Made by a program: the position numbers and the translations under genes
In this document: positions 16,034 to 24,418 of the stretch, in pieces
How the letters are laid out: each line of letters opens with the position of its first letter
How positions within the stretch are numbered: the stretch's first letter is position 1
The notes under the pieces: generated by a model
The model's input: only the letters and a program-made list of their open reading frames with translations
Databases searched by the model: none
What the model was told of the DNA's origin: nothing
DNA from: Halorubrum aquaticum
GTDB lineage: Archaea > Halobacteriota > Halobacteria > Halobacteriales > Haloferacaceae
Assembly (NCBI RefSeq): GCF_900113615.1
Contig: NZ_FOPZ01000017.1
Location: forward strand, 1 to 64,000
Direction of reading: 5' to 3'
Length of the DNA stretch: 64,000 nucleotides

Positions 16034-17500
16034 TCACCTCCCGCTCGCGTACTCCGCGGCCGACGCGACGAGCCGGTCGAACGCCCCGCTCGCGGGGTGA
16101 CGGTGCGCGTAGGTCCCGACGGTCCGGTGGGCGACGAGCCCGTCCCGATCGCCGTCGATCCCCTCCCCGCGTTCGACCTCGAAGGCGAATCGGGCGTCGG
16201 CGTCGGGCGAGACGCTCGAGTCGCCGCCCTCCCCGAGGGCGTGACTCGAGTAGTGGAACTCGTGGCCGCGGTGGCGTTCGCCCGCCGTCGCCGTAACGCC
16301 GTCGCGGGTCGCGCGGAGTTCGACGTGGTCGAGCGCGCGGTACCGGTCGTGCATCCGGACGCCGCCGGGGAGGACGCCGGCCATCGGGTGCGTCTCGCCG
16401 TCGACCGTCGTCAGCGACGACGAGAGCGCCATCAACCCCCCGCACTCGCCGAGCACCGGGAGGCCGTCCGCGGCCCGGTCGGCGAGCGTCGACAGCGCGG
16501 GCGACGACGAGAGCGCGTCGGCGTGGCGCTCCGGATAGCCGCCGGGGAGGTAGATCGCGTCGCACTCGGGGAGGTCGTCGCCGGCGACCGGGGCGAACGT
16601 CTCGACGGTCGCCAGTTCGCGAAGCCGTTCGCGGGTGGCGGGATAGACGAACCGGAAGGCGTCGTCCGCGGCGACCGCGACGGTCGGTCGGTCGTCCCCG
16701 CCGGATCCGCCGAGTCCGCCGGCCGCGTCTCCGGCGCTCCCGTCCGTCGTCTCATCCGTTCCCTCGTCCGCCGCCGTCGGACGCGCGACCGGCCGTGCGG
16801 CGCGCGCGACCGCCTCGCCGTCGATCGTCTCCGCGGCCTCCGCGAGCGCGTCCTCGGGGATCGGGTGCTCGTCGCCCATGTGGAGCCCGAGGTGTCGGTC
16901 GGGGATCGCCAACCCGTCCGTCGGCGGGACGTGGCCGAGCCAAGCGATCCCCTCGGGGAGCGCCTCGCGGATCCCGTCGGCGTGGCGGCCCGTGTGCGCC
17001 CGCTGGGCGATCACGCCGACCACGTCGACGCGGGGGTCCTCGACGCCCGCGCGAACGTCCGCCGGGAGGTCGGCGTGGGCCGCGTACTCGCGGAACCCGA
17101 GGGCGGTCGCGCCGACGCTTTGCATCCCCGCGCTCGCGTCGACGACGAGGACCACCGGCACGTCGAGCGCCGCCGCGGTCGCCGCCGTCGACGTGGCGGA
17201 GCCGTCGTACAGCCCCATCATCCCCTCGACGACGGCGATAGCGGGGCCGGATCCGTTCCGGTTCCCCGCTTCCGCTCGATGGAGGTTCCGTCGGACGCCC
17301 TCGACGCCCCCCATCCAGGTGTCGAGCGTCCGCGAGGGGCGGCCGAGCGCGGCGGCGTGGTGGCTCGGGTCGATGTAGTCGGGACCCGCCTTCGCCGGGA
17401 CCGGGTCGTAGCCGGCGTCGGCGAGCGCCCGGGAGACGGCGAGCGCCGCGACCGTCTTTCCGACGCCCGAGGCGGTCCCGCCGAGGACGAGTCCGTACAT
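16034..17500 (-). CDS. cobB: Cobyrinic acid a,c-diamide synthase
   Basis: A 488-residue CobB/CbiA-type enzyme that amidates two side chains of cobyrinic acid using glutamine and ATP. The N-terminal dethiobiotin-synthetase-like ATPase starts LVLGGTASGVGKTVAALAVS and has GPDYIDPSHHAAALGRPSRT and EGMMGLYDG. A Gly/Asp-rich spacer (about residues 243-275) separates it from a class I amidotransferase domain with the catalytic Cys in LGECGGLMAL and His in a later HGHEFHY-like stretch (RGHEFHYSS). The ATG at 17500 gives the proper ATPase start; upstream frame is non-coding. Other cobalamin genes (cobA, cobQ) are 45 kb away in this window. Divergent from birA. Confidence 0.93.
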   Translation of the reverse strand: MYGLVLGGTASGVGKTVAALAVSRALADAGYDPVPAKAGPDYIDPSHHAAALGRPSRTLDTWMGGVEGVRRNLHRAEAGNRNGSGPAIAVVEGMMGLYDGSATSTAATAAALDVPVVLVVDASAGMQSVGATALGFREYAAHADLPADVRAGVEDPRVDVVGVIAQRAHTGRHADGIREALPEGIAWLGHVPPTDGLAIPDRHLGLHMGDEHPIPEDALAEAAETIDGEAVARAARPVARPTAADEGTDETTDGSAGDAAGGLGGSGGDDRPTVAVAADDAFRFVYPATRERLRELATVETFAPVAGDDLPECDAIYLPGGYPERHADALSSSPALSTLADRAADGLPVLGECGGLMALSSSLTTVDGETHPMAGVLPGGVRMHDRYRALDHVELRATRDGVTATAGERHRGHEFHYSSHALGEGGDSSVSPDADARFAFEVERGEGIDGDRDGLVAHRTVGTYAHRHPASGAFDRLVASAAEYASGR

Positions 17501-17542
17501 GCGACCCGATAGCGACCCCCCGGAGAAAAACCGTTCGTCGGC

Positions 17543-17566
17543 GGCGGCCCGGCGGCCCGGCGGCCC
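17543..17566. repeat. Three copies of GGCGGCCC
   Basis: An 8-bp unit occurs three times without gaps in the cobB-birA divergent region, 43 bases upstream of the cobB start. No function is apparent. Confidence 0.7.
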
Positions 17567-17632
17567 GGCAGCTCCGCAGTCGTTCGGCGGCGACTCGGAA
17601 CGGCTTTCCGGAGCCGGCCGCATTCCGGCGAC

Positions 17633-18607
17633 ATGGACACGCGTCGCGCGCTGTTGTCCGCGCTCGAGTCGGGACCGGTGTCGGGACCGGCGCTCGCGGA
17701 CGAGCTCGGCGTCTCCCGCGCGGCCGTCTGGAAGGCCGTCGAGGGGCTTCGCGAGGAAGGCTTCGAGGTCGAATCGACGGGAGACGGCTACGTCCCGCCG
17801 GCCGAGCCCGCGTACTGTGCGGCCGGGATCGAGTTCGGGCTCGGGGCACCCTACGCCGTCGAGTACCACGACGGCCTGTCATCGACGAACGACCGCGCAC
17901 GGGCGCTGGCGGCGGAGGGCGAGACCGACGTCGCCGTCGTCGCGGACGAACAGACCGGGAGCCGCGGGCGGCTGGAGCGCGAGTGGGTCGCGCCGAGCGG
18001 CGGCGTCTGGGTCTCGATCCTGACCCGCCCCTCCGTGGCTCCGGCGCGCGCGCCGCTCTTCACGCTCGCGGCCGCGGTGGCCATCGCCGACGCCTGCCGG
18101 GAGGTCGGCGTCGACGCGACGATCAAGTGGCCGAACGACGTGCTCGTGGAGGGGTCCGACGAGGCGTCCGAAGGCGGGGACCCCGTCGGTCGTGGCGGCC
18201 GCAAACTCGCCGGGATCCTCACCGAGATGGAGGGCGAGGCGGACCGCGTCTCCTGGCTCGTCGTCGGGATCGGGGTCAACGCGAACCTCGACGCGGAGAC
18301 GCTACCGGCCGGCGCGACCTCGCTGCGGGCCGAGCGTGGAGGGGACGTCGACCGCCGTCGGTTCCTCGCCCGGCTCCTCGAGCGGTACGCCGAGTTGGCG
18401 GACGATCCCGACGCGATCCTTCCCGCGTGGCGCGAGCGGGCGAGCACGATCGGGCGGCGGGTCCGCGTCGAGACGGCGAGTGGCACCGTCACCGGCAGGG
18501 CGGTCGACGTCGAACCGCCGGGCGCGCTCGTCGTCGAGACCGAGGAGGGACGGACCCGGGTTCACGCCGGCGACTGCGAACACCTGCGGGACGCGGACGT
18601 GCGGTAG
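17633..18607 (+). CDS. birA: Biotin operon repressor / biotin-[acetyl-CoA carboxylase] ligase
   Basis: A 324-residue bifunctional BirA. Residues 1-60 are a winged helix (LADELGVSRAAVWKAVEGLREEGFEVE cut to its core here: SRAAVWKAVEGL). The ligase domain follows, with SSTNDRARALA, the biotinyl-AMP loop TGSRGRLEREW, IKWPNDVLV and KLAGILTEMEGE. A C-terminal SH3-like domain ends the protein (RRVRVETASGTVTGRAVDV). The ligase attaches biotin to acyl-CoA carboxylase; the N-terminal domain suggests it also regulates biotin genes. Divergently arranged with cobB over 132 bases. Confidence 0.94.
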   Translation: MDTRRALLSALESGPVSGPALADELGVSRAAVWKAVEGLREEGFEVESTGDGYVPPAEPAYCAAGIEFGLGAPYAVEYHDGLSSTNDRARALAAEGETDVAVVADEQTGSRGRLEREWVAPSGGVWVSILTRPSVAPARAPLFTLAAAVAIADACREVGVDATIKWPNDVLVEGSDEASEGGDPVGRGGRKLAGILTEMEGEADRVSWLVVGIGVNANLDAETLPAGATSLRAERGGDVDRRRFLARLLERYAELADDPDAILPAWRERASTIGRRVRVETASGTVTGRAVDVEPPGALVVETEEGRTRVHAGDCEHLRDADVR

Positions 18608-18692
18608 TCGACGGCTCGGTGACCTCGAGGGTGGATAACCTCGACGGTCGGTACCCTCGACGATCGATGGCCGGAGGATCGCTCGGAGCCGG

Positions 18693-19223
18693 TCACTCCG
18701 GGTCGCCGGCGACGGTTCCCGTCGGCGCGTCGTCATTCCCCGTCTCCGCGGCCTCGACCCGCTCCGTACCCGTCGCTTCCGTCTCCTCGCCCAACCGGAC
18801 CGTCAGGACCGGGACCGGCGAGCGCCGCACGACGCGCTCGGCGACGCTTCCGAGCAGCAGTCGGTCGATCCCGCCGCGGCCGTGGGTGCCCATCACGATC
18901 AGGTCACAGCGGGCGTCGGCCGCGTATCGAACGATCTCCCGCCCCGGCGAGCCCTCCACGACCGTCGTCTCGACGTCGACGCCCGTTCCCTCGGCGAGCG
19001 TCTCGACCTGGGCGACCGCCTCGTCGGCGTCCTCGCGGAGCAGGTCGTCGATCCCCGTCCAAGTGGCCTCCATGCCGGTACCGGCGTAACTCGCCGTGTC
19101 GACCACGTACAGCGCGTGGACGTCCGCGCCGTGGACCGCCGCGAGCGCGAGCGCGTGTTCGACGGCGCGTCTCCCCTTCGGGGAGCCGTCGGTCGGAACC
19201 AGGATCCGGTCGTACAATGCCAT
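18693..19223 (-). CDS. Universal stress protein (UspA family)
   Basis: A 176-residue USP domain protein. It starts LYDRILVPTDGSPKGRRAVEHAL and has the ATP-binding G-x2-G-x9-G(S/T) motif in MGTHGRGGIDRLLLGSVAERV, so it is likely of the ATP-binding class. After the domain (ending VPVLTVRL) there is an acidic tail of about 30 residues. The ATG at 19223 was chosen over one five codons earlier because it starts the conserved strand and matches a leaderless promoter. Role in stress response is inferred from the family only. Confidence 0.9.
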   Translation of the reverse strand: MALYDRILVPTDGSPKGRRAVEHALALAAVHGADVHALYVVDTASYAGTGMEATWTGIDDLLREDADEAVAQVETLAEGTGVDVETTVVEGSPGREIVRYAADARCDLIVMGTHGRGGIDRLLLGSVAERVVRRSPVPVLTVRLGEETEATGTERVEAAETGNDDAPTGTVAGDPE

Positions 19224-19250
19224 GTTACCATGACACATTCGCTCGGAGGA

Positions 19251-19257
19251 TATATAT
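19251..19257 (-). promoter_or_regulatory. TATA box (TATATAT) of the UspA gene
   Basis: Lies 28-34 bases upstream of the ATG at 19223 on the minus strand, giving a leaderless transcript and supporting that start. Confidence 0.6.
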
Positions 19258-19275
19258 CTCCCCGTGGTTTCGGGC

Positions 19276-20883
19276 TCACGTCTCGCTCGGTAGCGTCACG
19301 ACGACCTCGTTGCCGCCCTCCTCGCGGATCCGGAAGTCGATCGCGCCGTCGGCGTTCTCGACGATCCAGCGGGCCATCCACAGCCCGAGCCCGGAACTGT
19401 GGTTCAGTTGGTCGATGGGTTTCGTCCCGGTCAGGATCTCCCGTTCGTCGATCGGGATCGGCGGACAGCGGTCGAGCACGCGCAGGACCGCCTCGTCGTC
19501 GCCGTTCTCCAGGACGACGTCGACGCGCGGGTCCGTCCGTTCGGCGTGGACCACCGCGTTCTCGACCAGTTCGACGAGGACCATCCCCACGTCGTCGGTC
19601 GCGACCGCGGACACCCCGTCCTCGACGTCGACCCGGATCGTCGCTTCCCCGTACGTCTCCTCGAGGCCGTCGATCTCCCGACGGACGATCCGCGAGAGGT
19701 TCCGACGCTCCGCCTCGGTCGACGCGGTGAGCGCGTCGACGACGGTCTGTTGTTTGTCGATCTTGCTACAGAGCCGGTTGACGATCCGCTGGACCCGCTC
19801 GAGGATCTCGCCGTCGAGGCCGTCGCCGTCCGAACCGTCGTCCGCACCGTCACCGTCCGCACCGCCACCGTTCGCACCGTCACCGTTCGCATCATTACCG
19901 TCCACCCGCAGCATCTCGATCCATCCGGCGATCGCGTTGAGGTCGTTCCGCATCGTGTGCCGAACGAGGTGGTTCACCGTCTCGAGCTGGCGTTCACGGT
20001 GTTTCTGGGCGGTTATCTCCTGGGCGACGCCGACGAGGCCGATCGTCCGGTTCGAGTCGTCGCGCAGGGGCACCTTCGAGGTGAGAAACCACCGGTCGCT
20101 CGTCGGGTAGTACTCCTCCTTCTCGAGGATCGACTCCCCCGTTCGGAGCACCGACCGATCGTCCAGATACGGTTCGATCCCCTCCTCGTCCGGGACGACC
20201 CCGTCGATGTCGCGTTTCCCGAGGTACTCGTCGCTGAGCCGATGGATCCGTCGTCCGACGAGCGCCTCGCTCACCATCACGTTCCGGGCAGCCCGGTCCT
20301 TCACGAACATGTGAAGCGGGATCTCGGTGAACAACTGGTCGAGCACTCGGACCTTCCACTCGTCGAGGTCGACGTTCGGATCGGGAGCCGAGGAGTCGTT
20401 CCCCGACTCGCGGTCCGCCGAGGCGTCATCGAGTCGGCGGACGAAGTCGGGGTCCACTCGCGGCGATCGCGGCGGGATGGACCGCCGGACCGCGTCGTCG
20501 ACTCGCTCCGCGACGGTGACCGCGTCGTCCGCTTCCGATCGGACCGGGACGACGGCGTCGAACCCGGATTCGACGGCTTCGACGGGGACCGTTCCGTCGT
20601 CGACCGGAACGACGAGGACGACCGGCGGGGGATCGACGCGGCCGGCGAGCGTCTCGAGGAGGTCCACGGCGGTCCCGTCGGCCAGCCGAAAGGCCGTGAC
20701 CAGACAGTCGACCGTCGAGACGTCCCGCTCCGCGAGCGCCGCGATCGACGGGAGCGTCTCGACTCGGTCGACCGATCGGTCACGGTCCGCCGCCCATGGA
20801 CCGAGGAACTCGTCCAGATCGCCCGGGAGGTGCGCGATCTCGATCCGCGGGCCCGGCGGCGGATCCTCGGCGGATGTTTTCAT
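19276..20883 (-). CDS. PAS-domain histidine kinase with degenerate receiver-like N terminus
   Basis: A 535-residue cytoplasmic kinase. Residues 1-135 resemble a response-regulator receiver, but the strand where phospho-Asp is expected reads CLVTAFRLADG, lacking the Asp. A PAS domain follows (about 165-300; LDQLFTEIPLHMFVKDR, then VPLRDDSNRTIGLVGVAQEIT). The phosphoacceptor His is in VRHTMRNDLNAI. The helix pair is interrupted by a low-complexity Asp/Gly/Asn/Ala stretch encoded by 19825-19905. The ATPase domain has VELVENAVVHAE and SGLGLWMARWIVE. The ATG at 20883 was chosen; an in-frame start nine codons upstream overlaps the promoter. No response regulator lies nearby. Ligand unknown. Confidence 0.88.
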   Translation of the reverse strand: MKTSAEDPPPGPRIEIAHLPGDLDEFLGPWAADRDRSVDRVETLPSIAALAERDVSTVDCLVTAFRLADGTAVDLLETLAGRVDPPPVVLVVPVDDGTVPVEAVESGFDAVVPVRSEADDAVTVAERVDDAVRRSIPPRSPRVDPDFVRRLDDASADRESGNDSSAPDPNVDLDEWKVRVLDQLFTEIPLHMFVKDRAARNVMVSEALVGRRIHRLSDEYLGKRDIDGVVPDEEGIEPYLDDRSVLRTGESILEKEEYYPTSDRWFLTSKVPLRDDSNRTIGLVGVAQEITAQKHRERQLETVNHLVRHTMRNDLNAIAGWIEMLRVDGNDANGDGANGGGADGDGADDGSDGDGLDGEILERVQRIVNRLCSKIDKQQTVVDALTASTEAERRNLSRIVRREIDGLEETYGEATIRVDVEDGVSAVATDDVGMVLVELVENAVVHAERTDPRVDVVLENGDDEAVLRVLDRCPPIPIDEREILTGTKPIDQLNHSSGLGLWMARWIVENADGAIDFRIREEGGNEVVVTLPSET

Positions 20884-21008
20884 ATATCCAACACGAGTGT
20901 GACACGGCACACAGCGGCATAAAACGCCCGAATGAGCCCATCAGATCCCGGTCTCGCCGCAATTCGTGAAAACAGTTAATCGATCCCGAGATAACGTTAG
21001 AATCGATC

Positions 21009-21376
21009 GTGAAGAACTCAGCAGCCGACGACGTGGTCGACGAGATGCTCGACGGGATGATCGCGGCACACCCGGACCGACTCCGCAGGCTTCCGGACAC
21101 GCAGGTACCGGTGCGCGAGGACGGCCCGGTCGACGGAAAGGTCGCGATCGTCACCGGCGGCGGGAGCGGTCACGAACCCACGCACGCGGGATACATCGGC
21201 GACGGCATGCTCGACGGGGCGGCCGCGGGCGGCGTCTTCTCCTCGCCGACCGCCGACGAGTTCGAGGAACTGATCGCCGCCTGCGACGGCGACGCGGGCG
21301 TCCTCTGTGTGATCGAGAACTACGAGGGCGCGTGATGAACTTCGAGACGGCCATCGAGCTCGCCGAGATGGAGGGC
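21009..21376 (+). pseudogene. dhaK: dhaK remnant (dihydroxyacetone kinase subunit), frameshifted and truncated
   Basis: From a GTG at 21009 the frame encodes the N-terminal third of DhaK: DDVVDEMLDGMIAAHPDRL, KVAIVTGGGSGHEPTHAGY, GAAAGGVFSSPT, then VIENYEGA and a stop at 21333-21335. The next DhaK residues continue in another frame (MNFETAIELAEMEG, to about 21375). Restoring one base near 21331 would join the pieces as NYEGDVMNFETAIEL. Homology then ends abruptly. The catalytic His of DhaK, further downstream, is missing, so it is inactive. In Haloferax this subunit works with DhaL and the PTS protein DhaM; none is present here. Confidence 0.85.
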
Positions 21377-21445
21377 CCGCCCGACCGACACGTCCGCGTC
21401 GAAGCCGTTGACCGTCTTGACGAGCTTCGAGGCCGGTCTCGCGTG
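21377..21445 (-). pseudogene. ptsH: ptsH (HPr) fragment in inverted orientation
   Basis: On the minus strand, 23 codons starting at 21445 read HARPASKLVKTVNGFDADVS then VGR. This is the phosphorylation-site segment of HPr, whose consensus is GLHARPA followed by a helix and FDADV-like residues; the first His corresponds to the phospho-His. Codons upstream (S, P, Y, stop) are unrelated, and downstream the frame runs into dhaK sequence. It is therefore an orphan scrap, joined tail to tail with the dhaK remnant. Confidence 0.7.
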
Positions 21446-21550
21446 TGAAGGGTATTATACTCTCGTCCGCTTTCTCGGGAGTCGCCGTCCGTTCCCGGAT
21501 GGAACCGCCGGATCTCGGGGGATTTTCGTGCTCCTCCGTCTGTCGGAACC

Positions 21551-22696
21551 ATGAGCCGGACACGAAGCGGCAACGACCGGTACGACGCGATCGTCGTCGG
21601 CGTGGGCGGCGTCGGCAGCGCGACGACCTACGAGCTGGCACGGCGCGGCCTCGACGTGCTCGGGATCGAGCGGTACGACGTGCCCCACGCGATGGGCTCC
21701 TCACACGGGAGCACCCGGATCATCCGGAAGGCCCAACAGGAGGGTCCGGAGTACGTGCCGCTCGTCGAGCGCGCCTACGAGCGCTGGCGCGACCTCGAGG
21801 AGCGGACCGGCCGCGACCTCCTCACCGTCACCGGGTCGGTCCACGCGGGCGCGCCGGGAACGGACGTGGTCGCGAACGCCCGCGAGGCGTGTGACGCCCA
21901 CGACATCGAGTACGAGGACCTCTCCGGCGACGAGGTCACCGAGCGATTCCCCGGCTACGACCTGCCGTCCGACTTCGAGGCGGTCTTCCAGCCCGAGGGC
22001 GGGTACCTCGACTGCGAGCGCTGCGTGACCGCCCACGTCGAGGCGGCCCACGCCGAGGGGGCGACGGTCCGCGCCCGCGAGCGGGTCATCGACTGGTCGG
22101 AGACGGGCGACGGCGTCCGGGTCCGCACGGACAAGGGTCGCTACGAGGCGGACGAGCTCGTCGTGACGGCCGGGGCGTGGACCGCCGACCTGCTCCCGTC
22201 CGTCGCCGACGACGCGGTTCCCGTCCGCGCGCTCATGGCGTGGCTCCAGCCGGAGGAGCCCGAACTGTTCTCGCCCGATCGCTTCCCGGTGTTCGTGCTC
22301 CGCGGCGAGGACGGCGGCGGCTACGGCTTCCCGGTCCACGACGTGCCCGGGTTCAAGTTCGGGTACTCCGGCGACCACCGCGAGGTCGTCGATCCCGACC
22401 GGATGGACCGCGAGCCGACCGCGGCCGAGGAGGAGCTTCACCGCCGCTTCGCGGAGGAGTTCTTCCCGGCCGGTGCGGGCCCCACCGTCGCGTTGCGGAC
22501 CTGTATCCAGTCGTACTCCTCGGACGAGGACTTCGTGCTCGGTCGGGTGCCGGGGTACGACTCGGTCACCGTCGGCACCGGCTTCACCGGCCACGGCTTC
22601 AAGTTCGCGAGCGCCACCGGCGAGGTCCTCGCCGACTTCGCGACCGAGGGCGAGACCGACATCGACGTCTCGACGCACTCTATCGACCGGCTCTGA
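21551..22696 (+). CDS. N-methyl-amino-acid oxidase-like flavoenzyme (SolA/monomeric sarcosine oxidase family)
   Basis: A 381-residue FAD enzyme. The dinucleotide fold is YDAIVVGVGGVGSATTYELARRG at the N terminus, followed by GIERYDVPHAMGSSHGSTRI, the sarcosine-oxidase-family motif. Near the C terminus RTCIQSYSSDEDFVLG places a Cys where these enzymes bind FAD covalently, and TVGTGFTGHGFKFA closes the FAD site. It should oxidise an N-methyl or secondary amino acid with release of formaldehyde and hydrogen peroxide; the natural substrate is not known. Annotated elsewhere as N-methyl-L-tryptophan oxidase on similarity alone. It follows the dhaK/ptsH relic by about 100 bases with no coupling. Confidence 0.85.
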   Translation: MSRTRSGNDRYDAIVVGVGGVGSATTYELARRGLDVLGIERYDVPHAMGSSHGSTRIIRKAQQEGPEYVPLVERAYERWRDLEERTGRDLLTVTGSVHAGAPGTDVVANAREACDAHDIEYEDLSGDEVTERFPGYDLPSDFEAVFQPEGGYLDCERCVTAHVEAAHAEGATVRARERVIDWSETGDGVRVRTDKGRYEADELVVTAGAWTADLLPSVADDAVPVRALMAWLQPEEPELFSPDRFPVFVLRGEDGGGYGFPVHDVPGFKFGYSGDHREVVDPDRMDREPTAAEEELHRRFAEEFFPAGAGPTVALRTCIQSYSSDEDFVLGRVPGYDSVTVGTGFTGHGFKFASATGEVLADFATEGETDIDVSTHSIDRL

Positions 22697-22818
22697 GGGA
22701 TCCCCGCCCACCGACCACGGTCGCCCGCGCTCCATGGTCCCTCCACGAGCTCATCGTGAGCGGCGCAAGCGGGAAGTGAACGCGACCCATACGAGACGTA
22801 TCGCATGGAGGTCCGCCA

Positions 22819-24357
22819 GTGACCGACTCCGCGCCGATCCCGGCCGACGAGTTCGAAGCCGCGCTCGAAGCCCTCGACCCGGAGGACCTCGTGGCGCTCG
22901 TCACCGAACTGTGGGCGGCGACCGCGAACGACGTCGAGGTCGATCCCCCGGTCGTCACGGTCCGGAACGGTGACGCCCGAACCGACCTCCTCGTCGCGCC
23001 TGCGGCGTCGGACGAGATCGTCGACGGGACCCGCGCCGGCGACGCGGTCGGTCTCGCCGAGACCGCCGACGCGGTCGTGCTCCCTCCCGAGGACTCGATA
23101 TGGAACGACGCCGAGACTGCCGCCGAGCGCCGGATCGCCGCCGACCTCGAGACCGTCTCCCCGGCCGATCTCAGACGGCGGCTCCTCTACGCCCTTCCGA
23201 CCGCGGACGCCGAGTCGCTGTGTGAGCGGTTTCTCGGGGTCCCGGCCCGATCGGGGTCGTACGACCGGGGATCGTCGACGGGGAACGACGCGACGGAGGA
23301 CGGAGCGGACGAGACCCGAACGGCCGGGGATCAGGAGACGGTGGGCGTCGCGAGCGCTCCCGGTTCGACGTTGCCGTCCCGCGCGGGATCCGGCGTCGCG
23401 GCGGGACGGATGGACTCCGACCGCGACGCGGGTGCGACCAGTGATCACGACGACCCATCCGAGGACGTGGCGTCACGCGGGAGGACGCCCACCGACGGAC
23501 CGTCCCGCGACGGTCACGCGACGTCTCGAGGGAGCGGTTCCGGCGTCCGTCGTGACCGGGTCGCGCTCGCGGTCGTCGCCGTGGTCCTGCTCGCGGCGGT
23601 CGCAGGCGCCGCGTCGCTGACCGGTCCGTCGCTCACGGACGGGAGCGGCGACCGACTCGACCCGAGCGACGACCCGCAGTCGACGAGCGGGGAAGCGAGC
23701 GATTCGAGCGATCCGTCCACGAGCGACGACCCGCAGTCGACCGACTCGACCGACTCGGTCGACCTCGGCGACTCGGGGACGTATACCGGGGTGACGGACA
23801 CCACCGGCCCGATCGACGCCGTCGAGGACCCCGATCCGAACGGAACGGCGGCCGCGCGGGCGACCGCCCTCGAGCCTACCTGCGAGCGTACGCCACTCCA
23901 CGTCGTCCAGATCCAGATGAACGCGCTACGGTACAACGACCCGACGACCAACGACGGGATCCGGACGACGAGACGGTTCGCGTCGCCACAGAACCGCCGA
24001 GCCGTGAGCAGTTTCTCGCAGTTCGTCGACCTCTTCGAGGGGCCGAACTACGCGCCGATGCTGGCCCACGACGCCGCGCGGTACGCCCCGCTGGGCATCG
24101 ACGGCGACCGCGCCACGGTGAGGGTCGTCACGTACGAGAACGGCTCCGCGACCGGCCGCTACGAGTTCCGGATGCGGAAGGTGAACGCGACGGACGCGTC
24201 GCTCACCGGATACGGGAGCGGGTACGACGGCTGCTGGATGACCGACGCGGTCGGCGTGTTGCCGATTGAGGAGGTGGACGGGACCGGCGACTCCGGGACC
24301 GGCGACGACTCCGAGACCGGCGACGACACCGTGGTCCACGGGCCGCCGGGAACCTGA
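22819..24357 (+). CDS. Conserved haloarchaeal single-pass membrane protein, DUF4864-like C terminus
   Basis: A 512-residue protein from GTG 22819. Residues 1-140 form an acidic soluble domain with a zinc-free, helical look (PADEFEAALEALDPEDLVAL, then LLYALPTADAESLCERFLG). A disordered segment leads to one membrane helix (VALAVVAVVLLAAVAGAA, about residue 250). Outside, a Ser/Asp-rich spacer is followed by a domain at about 350-495 resembling DUF4864: QIQMNALRYNDPTTNDGI, RFASPQNRRAV and NYAPMLAHDAARY. It probably senses or processes something across the membrane, but no catalytic motif is visible. Its last residues (VVHGPPGT) lie in a 34-bp tandem duplication. Confidence 0.6.
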   Translation: MTDSAPIPADEFEAALEALDPEDLVALVTELWAATANDVEVDPPVVTVRNGDARTDLLVAPAASDEIVDGTRAGDAVGLAETADAVVLPPEDSIWNDAETAAERRIAADLETVSPADLRRRLLYALPTADAESLCERFLGVPARSGSYDRGSSTGNDATEDGADETRTAGDQETVGVASAPGSTLPSRAGSGVAAGRMDSDRDAGATSDHDDPSEDVASRGRTPTDGPSRDGHATSRGSGSGVRRDRVALAVVAVVLLAAVAGAASLTGPSLTDGSGDRLDPSDDPQSTSGEASDSSDPSTSDDPQSTDSTDSVDLGDSGTYTGVTDTTGPIDAVEDPDPNGTAAARATALEPTCERTPLHVVQIQMNALRYNDPTTNDGIRTTRRFASPQNRRAVSSFSQFVDLFEGPNYAPMLAHDAARYAPLGIDGDRATVRVVTYENGSATGRYEFRMRKVNATDASLTGYGSGYDGCWMTDAVGVLPIEEVDGTGDSGTGDDSETGDDTVVHGPPGT

Positions 24358-24418
24358 CTGCTCCGTGGTCCACGGGCCGCCGGGAACCTGAGTACTCCGC
24401 GGTCCATTCGACTACTCC
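24331..24418. repeat. 34-bp tandem duplication across a stop codon, with a third partial copy
   Basis: Copies 24331-24364 and 24365-24398 begin GTGGTCCACGGGCCGCCGGG and differ at two positions; a decayed third begins at 24399. The first copy contains the gene's last codons and its TGA. The third overlaps the stop of the convergent YqeC-like gene. Confidence 0.9.

Noticed and set aside
16097-17512. A 471-residue plus-strand frame opposite cobB
   Set aside because: CobB motifs on the minus strand are unambiguous.
18622-18675. Possible 16-bp triple repeat (cctcgaSggt-like) after birA
   Set aside because: Copies are too diverged to separate from chance in this G+C-rich context, so it was not listed with the tandem duplications.
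20897-20912. Inverted repeat GTGTG..CACAC near the PAS-kinase start
   Set aside because: Only five base pairs per arm and not clearly placed relative to a start site; could be chance.
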